From assembly GCA_001586195.1 (NCBI GenBank), contig CP014609.1, positions 966,001 through 1,030,000 on the forward strand: a DNA stretch of 64,000 nt. The letters are read 5' to 3'. The DNA is from Solibacillus silvestris (GTDB taxonomy: Bacteria; Bacillota; Bacilli; Bacillales_A; Planococcaceae). The translations under genes and the position numbers were made by a program. This document shows, piece after piece, positions 16,453-25,630 of this stretch. A model generated the notes under the pieces. That model was not told where the DNA came from and searched no databases. It saw only the letters and a program-made list of their open reading frames with translations. Every line of letters begins with the position of its first letter. The stretch's first letter is position 1.

Positions 16453-16466
16453 GGAGGATTTTCCAC

Positions 16467-17771
16467 ATGAGAATGGTAGATATTATTGAAAAAAAACGTA
16501 ACGGCGAAGAGTTGACAACCGCTGAGATTCGCTTCTTTGTAGAAGGATATACTGATGGCACGATTCCTGATTATCAGGCAAGTGCGTTATGTATGGCTAT
16601 TTACTTTCAGGATATGACAGATCGCGAACGCGCGGATTTAACAATGGCAATGGTTGAGTCTGGTGATCAAATAGACCTTTCTTCAATTGCTGGTGTAAAA
16701 GTAGACAAGCATTCAACAGGCGGAGTTGGCGATACAACGACATTACCATTAACTGCAATGGTAGCAGCTGTCGGTGTTCCGGTAGCAAAAATGAGTGGTC
16801 GCGGTTTAGGTCATACAGGCGGTACGATCGATAAGCTTGAAGCAATTGAAGGCTTCCACGTTGAGTTATCAAGTGAAGAGTTTTCAAAACAGGTAAATGA
16901 TATCGGAATGGCTGTAATTGGTCAATCAGGTAACTTAACACCAGCAGATAAAAAGCTTTATGCGCTACGTGACGTTACAGGAACAGTTTCAAGCATTCCG
17001 CTAATTGCCGGTTCAATCATGTCGAAGAAAATTGCTGCAGGTGCAGATGCGATTGTCCTCGATGTTAAAACTGGTGACGGCGCATTTATGAAAACAGTTG
17101 AAGATTCAATTAAATTGGCTGAAGCGATGGTGAAAATCGGAAACAGCGTTGGTCGTAAAACAATGGCGATTATTTCAGATATGAGTCAACCATTAGGATA
17201 TGCAATCGGAAATGCCCTTGAAGTTCAGGAAGCAATCGATACATTAAAAGGTAAAGGTCCAGCTGATTTAAATGAACTTTGCTATACATTAGGCTCTCAA
17301 ATGGTTGTTGTTGGCGGAAAAGCAAAAACAATCGAAGAAGCTCGAAAAATGTTGGAAGAAGTTGTTGCAAGTGGAGCAGCATTGGAAGTACTGAAAAAAT
17401 TCATCACTGCTCAAGGTGGGGATGCTTCAGTCGTTGATGACCCATCTCGTTTACCTCAGGCTAAATTCAAATTTGATGTGCCGGCGAAACAGGCGGGCTA
17501 TATTTCAAAAATTGAAGCGGATGATATCGGAACAGCTGCAATGCTTCTTGGCGCAGGTCGAGCTACGAAAGAATCTGAAATTGACTTAGCGGTAGGACTT
17601 GTCCTACATAAAAAAGTAGGCGATGAAGTAAAAGAAGGCGAATCGCTTATGACAATTCATGCTAATACAGAAAATGTCGACGCAGTATTGGAAAAGATTT
17701 ATGCACATATATTCATTTCTGCAGAAAAAGTCGAAGCTCCAAAATTAATCGAAGCAATTATTACACAATAA
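16467..17771 (+). CDS. pdp: Pyrimidine-nucleoside phosphorylase
   Basis: A 434-residue member of the thymidine/pyrimidine nucleoside phosphorylase family, which splits uridine and thymidine with phosphate. Phosphate-binding [13 protein letters not shown], the family signature [16 protein letters not shown] and the C-terminal domain are all present. AAGGAGG stands before the ATG. Its product, (deoxy)ribose 1-phosphate, is the substrate of DeoB encoded just upstream. Confidence 0.95.
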   Translation: MRMVDIIEKKRNGEELTTAEIRFFVEGYTDGTIPDYQASALCMAIYFQDMTDRERADLTMAMVESGDQIDLSSIAGVKVDKHSTGGVGDTTTLPLTAMVAAVGVPVAKMSGRGLGHTGGTIDKLEAIEGFHVELSSEEFSKQVNDIGMAVIGQSGNLTPADKKLYALRDVTGTVSSIPLIAGSIMSKKIAAGADAIVLDVKTGDGAFMKTVEDSIKLAEAMVKIGNSVGRKTMAIISDMSQPLGYAIGNALEVQEAIDTLKGKGPADLNELCYTLGSQMVVVGGKAKTIEEARKMLEEVVASGAALEVLKKFITAQGGDASVVDDPSRLPQAKFKFDVPAKQAGYISKIEADDIGTAAMLLGAGRATKESEIDLAVGLVLHKKVGDEVKEGESLMTIHANTENVDAVLEKIYAHIFISAEKVEAPKLIEAIITQ

Positions 17772-17782
17772 CAAAAATTTTG

Positions 17783-17823
17783 AGTCTTTCACAGTCTGGG
17801 ATGGATTGTGGAAGACTTTTTTG
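17783..17823 (+). terminator. Terminator of deoB-pdp
   Basis: AGTCTTTCACA pairs with TGTGGAAGACT (one wobble), followed by TTTTT. Confidence 0.8.
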
Positions 17824-17923
17824 TCCTTTAAATATTCTACAAATATGTTAAACTAAGAGTTGTATTACTGCTTAAGGTAATAAAAATTCTGCTTTATGAA
17901 TATTTATAAGAAGAAGGGATACT

Positions 17924-19705
17924 ATGAGAGTTAAGTGGTCTGGAAGGTTTGAAGGCTATTCATTTGCCCATTTCAAAAAGGATCTGTTATCTGGGACGAT
18001 TGTCGGGATTATTGCTGTACCGTTAGCGATGAGTTTTGCTATAGCTTCTGGGGTCAAACCGGAATACGGAATTTACACAGCAATTATCGCAGGGATTTTA
18101 ATTTCCTTACTAGGGGGTTCAAAATTTCAGATCGGCGGTCCGACAGGTGCGTTCGTTCCGATTTTGCTTGGGATTGTACTCGTTTACGGGTATGAAAACT
18201 TGCTCATCGCAGGTTTGATGGCAGGGATTATGCTGTTGCTGATGGGGATTTTTAAGTTGGGGTCACTGATTAAATTTATCCCGAGACCGGTTACTGTCGG
18301 TTTTACTGCCGGAATTGCCGTCATTATTTTTACTGGACAAATCGGAAATTTTTTAGGATTAACGAATATGGAGCAGCATGAGAAGTTCCATATGAACGTT
18401 TATGAAATCGCTTCCAATATTGATACCGTTAATTTTTATAGTTTACTTGTTGCAATGATAAGTTTCGCATTGATACTTATGGCACCGAAAGTTTTACCGA
18501 AAGTACCGGGTGCTCTTATAGGAATTATTGTGTCATCCGTTGTGACGGTTCTTTTTTTACAGGGGCATGTTGCAACAATTGGCTCCACGTATGGTGCAAT
18601 ACCGAATACACTGCCACAATTCCACATACCGGAAGTTACACTTGAACGTATTTACATGCTTATCGGACCAGCATTTGTTATTGCAATGCTCGGTGGGATT
18701 GAATCACTGTTATCAGCGGTTGTTGCAGATGGCATGACGAACAGCAAACATAACAGTAACCGTGAATTGATCGGGCAGGGGGTTGCCAATATCGTTACAC
18801 CGTTTTTTGGAGGGATACCTGCTACTGGGGCGATTGCCCGAACAGCTACGAATATTAAATCCGGTGCCGTGTCGCCATTGTCAGGGGTAATCCATGGTAT
18901 CTTCGTTTTAATCACACTATTGTTGCTCGCACCATTAGCGGTACATATTCCACTTGCGAGTTTAGCACCTGTCCTCATGATGGTCGCATGGAATATGAGC
19001 GAACGACACCATTTCGTACACATATTGAAACTAAAATCCGGTGATTCGCTTGTACTATGTATTACCTTTTTATTGACAGTATTTATGAGTTTAACGGTTG
19101 CCGTAATAGCCGGACTTATTTTGGCGGTGATTCTTTTTGCGAAAAGTATGAGCGATAGCCTTACTGTTTCCAAAGTGCTGCCGAACTTGAAGAACGAGAA
19201 TGGAAAGGTGCAGCCTCACGTCGTAGCGGATTTACATGAGTGTCCACAAATCAGTATATATACAATAGAAGGTCCTCTTTTCTTTGGCGCTGCCGAAAAG
19301 TTTGAACAGACGATGCTGAAGACGATACAGGAAAATCCGAAAGTATTTATCCTCCGTATGCGAAAAGTGCCGTATATCGATTCGACAGGGGAAGAATATT
19401 TCCGCAATATCCTTCAAAATATAAAGGCATCTGGCGGAATCGTTTTCTTAACAAATGTTCAGCCAGGATTAGAGCAAATGCTTAAACGAAGCGGATTGTA
19501 TAATTTAATGGAAGAAGAACATTTTTATCATACGACAAATGAGGCGATTTCAGCAGCATTCCAGTATATCCAGCTAAATAAATGTATTGGATGCACTCAT
19601 TATGAGTTAGAGGAATGCCGGTTGCTGTCTAATGGAGTGCCCCTGCCAGAGCAGGAATTGCTTGTACAGAAGAAATTGACCGAAGCAACAATATTGCGTG
19701 TATAA
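17924..19705 (+). CDS. SulP-family anion transporter with STAS domain
   Basis: A 593-residue membrane transporter. The SulP core spans about residues 15-415 with many helices (including GGPTGAFVPILLGIV and ARTATNIKSGAVSPLSG). A STAS domain follows (about 435-540, with YIDSTGEEYFRNIL). Family substrates are sulfate, bicarbonate or dicarboxylates; which applies here cannot be told. After the STAS domain there is an extra tail with three Cys (NKCIGCTHYELEECRLL), not usual for SulP proteins. It is monocistronic with its own terminator. Confidence 0.88.
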   Translation: MRVKWSGRFEGYSFAHFKKDLLSGTIVGIIAVPLAMSFAIASGVKPEYGIYTAIIAGILISLLGGSKFQIGGPTGAFVPILLGIVLVYGYENLLIAGLMAGIMLLLMGIFKLGSLIKFIPRPVTVGFTAGIAVIIFTGQIGNFLGLTNMEQHEKFHMNVYEIASNIDTVNFYSLLVAMISFALILMAPKVLPKVPGALIGIIVSSVVTVLFLQGHVATIGSTYGAIPNTLPQFHIPEVTLERIYMLIGPAFVIAMLGGIESLLSAVVADGMTNSKHNSNRELIGQGVANIVTPFFGGIPATGAIARTATNIKSGAVSPLSGVIHGIFVLITLLLLAPLAVHIPLASLAPVLMMVAWNMSERHHFVHILKLKSGDSLVLCITFLLTVFMSLTVAVIAGLILAVILFAKSMSDSLTVSKVLPNLKNENGKVQPHVVADLHECPQISIYTIEGPLFFGAAEKFEQTMLKTIQENPKVFILRMRKVPYIDSTGEEYFRNILQNIKASGGIVFLTNVQPGLEQMLKRSGLYNLMEEEHFYHTTNEAISAAFQYIQLNKCIGCTHYELEECRLLSNGVPLPEQELLVQKKLTEATILRV

Positions 19706-19728
19706 AATAATGAAAAAGCACAAATAAT

Positions 19729-19776
19729 AAGAGACTGAATGGAAAGCTAAAAACTTTCTGTTCAGTCTCTTTTTTC
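19729..19776 (+). terminator. Terminator after the SulP gene
   Basis: AGAGACTGAA and GGAAAG pair with CTTTC and TTCAGTCTCT, followed by a T run. Confidence 0.8.
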
Positions 19777-19875
19777 ACGTTTGAAATGATTAAAAATAGA
19801 ACGCGCTACCTATACTGAATTTAGTTGTCGCAGGAGCACTACTTTTAACGAATGAGCACTAGTTTTGTCAGTTAG

Positions 19876-19902
19876 ATAGGATAATTTCTGAACTTGCCGA
19901 AT
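19876..19902 (+). promoter_or_regulatory. SigH promoter of the spoIIA operon
   Basis: ATAGGATAA, 11 bases, GCCGAAT matches the SigH consensus RnAGGAwWW-N11/12-RnnGAAT at every constrained position. It is 27 bp upstream of spoIIAA, whose operon is SigH-driven in B. subtilis. Confidence 0.8.
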
Positions 19903-19928
19903 TTGCATGCAAGAAGGAGGCGATGTAG

Positions 19929-20291
19929 GTGAACTTTAATTTAACGATGTATCCAAATGATGTATTGATTGTCCAACTATTTGGCGAACTGGATCATCAT
20001 GAAACAGAAAAAGTGAGAACACATATATCGAAAGCTATTTTACAAGGAAATGTAAAATTACTCGTTTGGAATTTAGAGCATTTGCATTTTATGGACAGTT
20101 CCGGAATTGGTTTAGTGCTTGGGAGAATGCGAGAACTCCGAGCTGTCGATGGACAAACAATTTTGTTAAATCCGTCAAAAACGATGCAGAAAATATTCCA
20201 GTATTCCGGTTTAGGAAATCTTATACAATTTGCATCTGAACAGCAAGTTATTTCACACAGCGAGGGGGATTGTCAATGGATAACGAAATGA
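19929..20291 (+). CDS. spoIIAA: Anti-anti-sigma factor SpoIIAA
   Basis: A 120-residue STAS protein. The phosphorylated Ser lies in LHFMDSSGIGLVLGR. Unphosphorylated SpoIIAA frees SigF from SpoIIAB in the forespore. The start is GTG at 19929, eight bases after AAGGAGG. It overlaps spoIIAB by 16 bp and stands first in the SigH-controlled operon spoIIAA-spoIIAB-sigF. Confidence 0.95.
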   Translation: MNFNLTMYPNDVLIVQLFGELDHHETEKVRTHISKAILQGNVKLLVWNLEHLHFMDSSGIGLVLGRMRELRAVDGQTILLNPSKTMQKIFQYSGLGNLIQFASEQQVISHSEGDCQWITK

Positions 20292-20716
20292 CGCTAACTT
20301 TTTTGGCGCGCAGTGAAAATGAAGGGTTGGCACGTATTGCCGTTACAAGCTTTATGGCACAACTCGATCCGACAATTGAAGAGCTATCGGAATGTAAAAC
20401 AATCGTATCAGAAGCTGTATCGAATGCCATCATCCATGGTTATGCCGATAATCCGCATGGCATTATTACGGTTTATGCGGTTCGTTACGGTTCGGAAGTA
20501 AGTGTGACAATTAAAGATGAAGGTTGCGGAATTGAAGATATTGAACAGGCACGTGAGCCATTATTTACAACAAAGCCGGATCTAGAGCGTTCCGGAATGG
20601 GCTTTACAATTATGGAAAGTTTTTCGGATTTCCTGCAAGTAGAATCCGTACTAGGAAAAGGTACAGTCGTAACATTCACAAAACAAATTTTGCCAATAGG
20701 GACACTCGTGACATAA
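20276..20716 (+). CDS. spoIIAB: Anti-sigma F factor / serine kinase SpoIIAB
   Basis: A 146-residue GHKL ATPase/kinase. The N-box is visible in SEAVSNAIIHGY, the G1 box in DEGCGIEDI and the lid region in TTKPDLERSGMGFTIM. It binds SigF or phosphorylates SpoIIAA. The ATG at 20276 is seven bases after GAGGGGG; an earlier in-frame TTG is too close to that site. It overlaps spoIIAA, which points to translational coupling. Confidence 0.95.
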   Translation: MDNEMTLTFLARSENEGLARIAVTSFMAQLDPTIEELSECKTIVSEAVSNAIIHGYADNPHGIITVYAVRYGSEVSVTIKDEGCGIEDIEQAREPLFTTKPDLERSGMGFTIMESFSDFLQVESVLGKGTVVTFTKQILPIGTLVT

Positions 20717-20728
20717 CGAAATAAGGGG

Positions 20729-21496
20729 ATGGGGAACATCGAGCAGTCATCTGAAACGTTATTAACGCAAGCTTATATGCGTGAACTAATCGCAAAATCA
20801 CAACAAGGCGATCAAGTTGCGAGAAAAACGATGATTGAAGGAAATACTAGACTTGTCTGGTCTATCGTTCAACGCTTTGCATCAAGGGGTGTTGAACTGG
20901 AAGATTTGTTTCAAATTGGCTGTATTGGCTTAATGAAATCGGTTGATAAATTCGACTTGTCCTATGAAGTGAAATTTTCCACATATGCAGTGCCAATGAT
21001 TATTGGGGAGATTCAACGTTTTTTAAGAGATGACGGTATGGTAAAGGTTAGTCGTTCTATCCGAGAGTTGAATTATAAAATTCGCCATGCGACAGATGAC
21101 TATTTAAAAACGAATGAAAAACCTCCATCTGTTGCACAATTGGCTGAAATATTGCAAGTGTCCCAAGAAGATATTTTATTGGCAACTGATGCGATGCGTG
21201 ATCCGGCGAGTTTGCATGATCAGCTATTTGAAAATGATGGAGATTCCATAACGTTAATGGATCAGATGCGGGACGATAAGTCTGAGCTTGCATTTGATTA
21301 TGTTCCATTGAAAGACATGTTGAAGAGACTTGGAAAACGGGAACAGTCGATCATTTATTTCCGCTATTACCTGGATTTAACGCAAACGGAAATTGCTGAT
21401 CGTCTCGGTATTTCACAAGTACAAGTATCACGATTGGAAAAGAAAATACTAGCTCAGTTGAAATCATGGATGGATCAGTCTACATTAAGCAGATAA
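20729..21496 (+). CDS. sigF: Forespore sigma factor SigF
   Basis: A 255-residue sigma-70 family factor. Region 2 shows DLFQIGCIGLMKSVDKFDL and FSTYAVPMIIGEIQRFLRDDG; region 4 shows LDLTQTEIADRLGISQVQVSR. It directs early forespore transcription and is the target of SpoIIAB. The start is uncertain in detail: the ATG at 20729 directly abuts the AAGGGG that should serve as its ribosome binding site, with no other start before codon 18. Confidence 0.95.
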   Translation: MGNIEQSSETLLTQAYMRELIAKSQQGDQVARKTMIEGNTRLVWSIVQRFASRGVELEDLFQIGCIGLMKSVDKFDLSYEVKFSTYAVPMIIGEIQRFLRDDGMVKVSRSIRELNYKIRHATDDYLKTNEKPPSVAQLAEILQVSQEDILLATDAMRDPASLHDQLFENDGDSITLMDQMRDDKSELAFDYVPLKDMLKRLGKREQSIIYFRYYLDLTQTEIADRLGISQVQVSRLEKKILAQLKSWMDQSTLSR

Positions 21497-21557
21497 GTTA
21501 AGTGACCCGCAATTACTCCATGGTGTATTAGACTAAAAATGAATAAGCGGTGAAAAA

Positions 21558-23003
21558 ATGACAAATCAGCTTTTTACATCAATGAAAATTGCAGAAGGAT
21601 TTTTTAATTCACAATTTGAACCAGATAAAAATTTTGATTTATGTATTAAAGAAATTATGATCAAAAATTTGCCGACATTAACGGTATATGTGAGCGGGCT
21701 CGTAAATGGAGACAGTTTGACAGATATTCTTTCGGAATTACAGCGTGACAATGAGGAAGAAGAAATTCTGGATGAACAGGACTATTTTCACGCCCACTTC
21801 AATTATTATGGGGTAGATTTAGCGAAATCGATTGATGACTTTATGCTCGGCGTATTAAGTGGCCGGGTAGGCTTTGTAACGAAGAGCGGTTATTGTTATT
21901 TGGCTGAATTCCGAAATTATCCTGGTCGGAATCCGGAAGAGCCGGATAATGAAAAGGTTATTCGTGGTTCGCGCGATGGTTTTGCCGAAAATATTATTTT
22001 GAACACGGCATTAGTTCGTCGACGAATTCGAAGTGAAAAGCTGCGATTTCAAATGCACCATGTAACGACCTATAGTCAAACAGATGTCGTTCTTTCCTAT
22101 ATGAGTGATTTAGTCAATGATAAGCATCTTAACTGGCTTGTTGAACGACTTCAGCAAATTAGGCATGATGGGTTAACGATGAGTGACAAATCGCTGGAGG
22201 AATGGCTGTTTAAACAGAAATATCACCCGTTGCCATTTGTGCGTTATACGGAGCGACCCGATATTGTAGCCGCGCATATTTTAGAAGGACATATTGCAAT
22301 TATGGTCGATACATCACCTTCCGTCATGCTCGTCCCTGTAACAATGTTCCATTTGCTTCAGCATGCGGAAGAATATCGACAGGCACCGCTAGTCGGGACG
22401 ATGATGCGGTTCCTTCGTTTTGGAGCGGTCATTTTAAGCTTTCTATTACTTCCTTTCTGGTATTTACTCGTTACACATCCGGAACTACTCCCCGATAAGT
22501 TAGCGTTTATCGGGATAAATGAAAAAGGTGAAATTCCTATATTTCTGCAAATATTGATTGCCGATATAGGAATTGAATATTTGCGCATCGCTGCGATTCA
22601 TACACCGACACCGTTATCGACTGCAATGGGTTTAATCGCCGGTATTATCATCGGACAAATTGCAATCGACGTTGGATTATTTTCGAGTGAAATTGTATTG
22701 TATACAGCAATCACCGCAATTTTTACGTTTGCTATTCCGAACTACGAATTGAGTATTTCGGTGAAGGTATTCCGTTTGATGTTATTAAGTGCGACGGCGT
22801 TATTTGGTATCAATGGATTCTTTATTGGCGGATTCCTGATTTTTACGTACTTATGCTCATTAAAGCCGATGAATGTTCCGTATTTATGGCCTCTTGTTCC
22901 GTTTTTCCCAAAGGCGTTCGCACGTGTCATTATTCGGACACCAATGTCGGAGGATGCTCCAAGACCATTTATAGTGAACGCAAAAAAGCGAAAACGTGTA
23001 TAA
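21558..23003 (+). CDS. spoVAF: Stage V sporulation protein AF (GerA-family membrane protein)
   Basis: A 481-residue GerA-type protein with a soluble N-terminal half (to about 275, with MVDTSPSVMLVPVTMFH near the boundary) and a membrane half of about five helices. SpoVAF modulates germination and dipicolinate channel function. In B. subtilis it ends the spoVA operon, which lies between sigF and lysA. Here spoVAF keeps that position, but spoVAA-AE, which should stand before it, are absent. The start has only a weak binding site (GCGGTG). Confidence 0.9.
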   Translation: MTNQLFTSMKIAEGFFNSQFEPDKNFDLCIKEIMIKNLPTLTVYVSGLVNGDSLTDILSELQRDNEEEEILDEQDYFHAHFNYYGVDLAKSIDDFMLGVLSGRVGFVTKSGYCYLAEFRNYPGRNPEEPDNEKVIRGSRDGFAENIILNTALVRRRIRSEKLRFQMHHVTTYSQTDVVLSYMSDLVNDKHLNWLVERLQQIRHDGLTMSDKSLEEWLFKQKYHPLPFVRYTERPDIVAAHILEGHIAIMVDTSPSVMLVPVTMFHLLQHAEEYRQAPLVGTMMRFLRFGAVILSFLLLPFWYLLVTHPELLPDKLAFIGINEKGEIPIFLQILIADIGIEYLRIAAIHTPTPLSTAMGLIAGIIIGQIAIDVGLFSSEIVLYTAITAIFTFAIPNYELSISVKVFRLMLLSATALFGINGFFIGGFLIFTYLCSLKPMNVPYLWPLVPFFPKAFARVIIRTPMSEDAPRPFIVNAKKRKRV

Positions 23004-23020
23004 ACATGAATTGCATCACT

Positions 23021-23050
23021 TTGACACCTATGTTAAAGTTCTCATATAAT
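23021..23050 (+). promoter_or_regulatory. Consensus SigA promoter of lysA
   Basis: TTGACA (23021-23026), an 18-bp spacer and TATAAT (23045-23050). Both hexamers are perfect. Confidence 0.75.
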
Positions 23051-23106
23051 ATTTTGTGATTTTTGAGAATATTAGCGAGGATTAGCTAAAGTCAGGGGAG
23101 AATACG

Positions 23107-24426
23107 ATGCATTTATATGGAACACAGCAAATTAATGAACTCGGTCATTTAACAATTGGCGGAGTAGATACAATTGAGTTAGCAAAACAATACGGAACAC
23201 CGTTATTCGTTTATGATACAGCACTGATTCGTAAACGTTCACGCGGCTTCATCGATACATTTGAGCAATTAGGTGTAAAAGCACAAGTTGCCTATGCTTC
23301 AAAAGCATTCGCCTGTGTTGCTGCATATCAATTGGCTGCGCAGGAAAACCTGTCGCTGGATGTTGTATCGGGCGGAGAACTCTATACAGCGATTAAAGCT
23401 GGTTTCCCGGCAGATCGCATTCATTTCCATGGCAATAATAAATCGATTGCTGAACTTGAATTGGCGTTTGAAACGGGGATCGGTTGTATTGTAGTCGATA
23501 ACTTTTACGAAATTTCGTTAATTAAAGAAATCGCACAGCAGAAAACTCAAAAAATGAAAATTTTATTACGTGTGACACCAGGTGTTGAAGCACATACACA
23601 TGATTTTATTACTACAGGTCAAGCTGATTCTAAATTTGGCTTTGACTTAAATAATGGACAAGCTGATGAGGCATTTAAGCAAGTAGTAAACGATGAACAT
23701 ATCGAACTATTAGGTTTACATTGCCACATCGGCTCTCAAATTTTTGAAACAGAAGGCTTTAGTTTGGCTGCGGGCAAAGTAATGCAAAAAATGGGTGCAT
23801 GGAAAGAACAACATGGATTTGTTGCACAAGTACTGAATCTGGGCGGTGGCTTCGGAATCCGTTATACAGAAGAAGATAAGCCTTTAGAACCACATGAATA
23901 CGTGGCGGATATGATTCGCACAGTTCAGGATGAAAGTAAAAAGCTGAATTTAGCGATGCCGGAAATTTGGATTGAGCCAGGCCGTTCTTTAGTTGGAGAT
24001 GCAGGTACATCACTGTACACAATCGGTTCTCAGAAAACGGTACCAAATGTGCGTGACTATATTGCTGTCGATGGCGGAATGAGCGATAATATTCGACCAG
24101 CACTTTACGATGCGAAATATGAAGCGATTATTGCCAATAAAGCAAATGACCCAAAAACAAGTACATACACTGTTGCAGGTAAGCTATGTGAGTCAGGAGA
24201 TAAGTTAATTATTGATGCGTCTTTACAAAATGCACATACCGGGGATATTTTAGCGATGTTCTGTACTGGAGCATACGGTTATTCCATGGCATCAAACTAT
24301 AACCGTGTTCCAAGACCGGCAGTTGTATTCGTTGAAAACGGAGAGCACCAATTAGCAATTAAACGTGAAAGCTATGAAGACTTAGTGGTAAATGATTTGC
24401 CGTTAACATTAACAAAGGGTGAATAG
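23107..24426 (+). CDS. lysA: Diaminopimelate decarboxylase
   Basis: A 439-residue PLP-dependent group IV decarboxylase for the last step of lysine synthesis. The PLP lysine lies in YASKAFAC. Further family motifs are LGLHCHIGSQI, LNLGGGFGIRY, EPGRSLVGDAG and CESGDKL, with the C-terminal FCTGAYGYSMASNYN. GGGGAG precedes the ATG. It has its own strong promoter and a tiny membrane ORF directly behind it. Confidence 0.97.
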   Translation: MHLYGTQQINELGHLTIGGVDTIELAKQYGTPLFVYDTALIRKRSRGFIDTFEQLGVKAQVAYASKAFACVAAYQLAAQENLSLDVVSGGELYTAIKAGFPADRIHFHGNNKSIAELELAFETGIGCIVVDNFYEISLIKEIAQQKTQKMKILLRVTPGVEAHTHDFITTGQADSKFGFDLNNGQADEAFKQVVNDEHIELLGLHCHIGSQIFETEGFSLAAGKVMQKMGAWKEQHGFVAQVLNLGGGFGIRYTEEDKPLEPHEYVADMIRTVQDESKKLNLAMPEIWIEPGRSLVGDAGTSLYTIGSQKTVPNVRDYIAVDGGMSDNIRPALYDAKYEAIIANKANDPKTSTYTVAGKLCESGDKLIIDASLQNAHTGDILAMFCTGAYGYSMASNYNRVPRPAVVFVENGEHQLAIKRESYEDLVVNDLPLTLTKGE

Positions 24427-24429
24427 TCG

Positions 24430-24543
24430 TTGAAATTATCCAAGCAAGCTAAATGGGGTTTCGGTCTATTAATTGGAATTGTGATTTGGTCGCTCTTGTT
24501 CATCTACATTATTAGTCCGCTAATTTACAAATTTTCAAACTGA
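24430..24543 (+). CDS. 37-residue single-pass membrane protein behind lysA
   Basis: A short frame with a TTG start begins 3 bp after the lysA stop, with AAAGGGTGA seven bases upstream inside lysA. It encodes KLSKQAKWGF, one hydrophobic helix (about 11-31, with IVIWSLLFIYIISP) and a short polar end. The tight coupling to lysA and the positive-inside pattern argue for a real gene. The family is not recognised. Confidence 0.55.
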   Translation: MKLSKQAKWGFGLLIGIVIWSLLFIYIISPLIYKFSN

Positions 24544-24620
24544 ACGTTGGAAAATTGTGTTATTGCATTTCAGTCAATCTTTTGATAGGATTTGCAATGG
24601 TAGAATTGAGGGAATGTAAA

Positions 24621-24980
24621 ATGTTAGTTCGATATAAAAAAGCACTTGAAAAAATTGCAATGGGATTAATTTCGTTAATGCCACAAGAAAAAGATATTAA
24701 ACGCTTAATGGAAACCATTCAACAATATGAACAAAACGAAAATTGGACACTCTTCTTATGGAAAGATGGCGAAGAATATGTAGGAGCTATAGGAATTGCA
24801 GAGGAAAATGATGCTGCAATCGTTCAACATATTACAGTCATCCCATCGTATCGCGGGGAAGGTGTCGCATTAAAAATGTTACACGAACTGCGGAATATGG
24901 GGTATGAGCATATTCAAGCGAATGAAGATACAAGTGCATTTGTCCAAAAGTGTATACCTATATTAAAAGAAGTCGACTAA
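24621..24980 (+). CDS. ribT: RibT, GNAT-family acetyltransferase
   Basis: A 119-residue GNAT protein starting MLVRYKKALEKIAMGLISLMP, as in RibT of Bacillus. The acetyl-CoA loop is seen as ITVIPSYRGEGVALKM. In B. subtilis RibT closes the riboflavin operon; here it stands without rib genes but keeps the ribT-ypuF-scpA order. I chose the ATG after GAGGGA because it gives the family N-terminus. A bidirectional terminator overlaps its stop codon. Confidence 0.85.
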   Translation: MLVRYKKALEKIAMGLISLMPQEKDIKRLMETIQQYEQNENWTLFLWKDGEEYVGAIGIAEENDAAIVQHITVIPSYRGEGVALKMLHELRNMGYEHIQANEDTSAFVQKCIPILKEVD

Positions 24981-25003
24981 TTTACTGTCGACTTCTTTTT
25001 TTT
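24965..25003. terminator. Bidirectional terminator between ribT and ypuF
   Basis: A perfect 13-bp stem (24965-24977 with 24987-24999) flanked by A and T runs. It overlaps both convergent stop codons. Confidence 0.88.
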
Positions 25004-25482
25004 AATTCTCTTGCTTCGAGTATTTCTGTACGGTCCCGAAGCATATGTTTATTGAAAATAAAGTGTGAATCCATCAGAGGAATCGTCTTTATTCTTTGCT
25101 GTACCAATTCTTGCAGCTGCCGATCTGTAATAGGGAGTTTGAAATGTTTAAATGGTTCATTTTCCTGTATTTTTCGGTGCTGATTTTTCATTATCAGGAG
25201 CAGTTGTTTTAAATCAATAAACTCGAAAAATTCACTATTGCGATTGAGCTCAAAATTAAGAATGGCTTTCTCTATTATGCGTGCAGCGCCAGTTACGTTT
25301 GACCGTCGCCAATGGTACATACCTGTCGCAAGCTGGACATAGCCTACTAGCGGATGAAGCTTTTCTTTTGGTGCAATTTCCTTCCAATATTCTTCTAAAA
25401 CTTCATGGCATTCAAAATAGTCATTATTGCCGTTGAAATAGGCGCAATAATCGATAAATAGTGGATGAAACAAAGGATGCAT
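24982..25482 (-). CDS. ypuF: DUF309 protein (YpuF-like)
   Basis: A 166-residue soluble helical protein with the DUF309 signature YFECHEVLEEYWKE and further LVGYVQLATGMYHWRRSN. The function is unknown; the family is common in Firmicutes and some archaea. AAAGGGG precedes the ATG. Its place between ribT and scpA matches B. subtilis ypuF. It is transcribed opposite to its neighbours. Confidence 0.88.
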   Translation of the reverse strand: MHPLFHPLFIDYCAYFNGNNDYFECHEVLEEYWKEIAPKEKLHPLVGYVQLATGMYHWRRSNVTGAARIIEKAILNFELNRNSEFFEFIDLKQLLLIMKNQHRKIQENEPFKHFKLPITDRQLQELVQQRIKTIPLMDSHFIFNKHMLRDRTEILEARELKKRSRQ

Positions 25483-25630
25483 TGTTGTCCCCTTTCCTCT
25501 ATACTAATTAAATAGGTTCTGCTATATTTTGTTGAATTTTGACGAATAAAGTAACTAGCAAAACGTAAAATTAATCATAGCGCGAATTAGATGCTAATGA
25601 TAATTTCCGATTAACGATAGGTGGTATTTT

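Noticed and set aside
18652-19173. 173-codon leftward frame inside the SulP gene
   Set aside because: Antisense shadow of the conserved transporter; no ribosome binding site and low-complexity composition.
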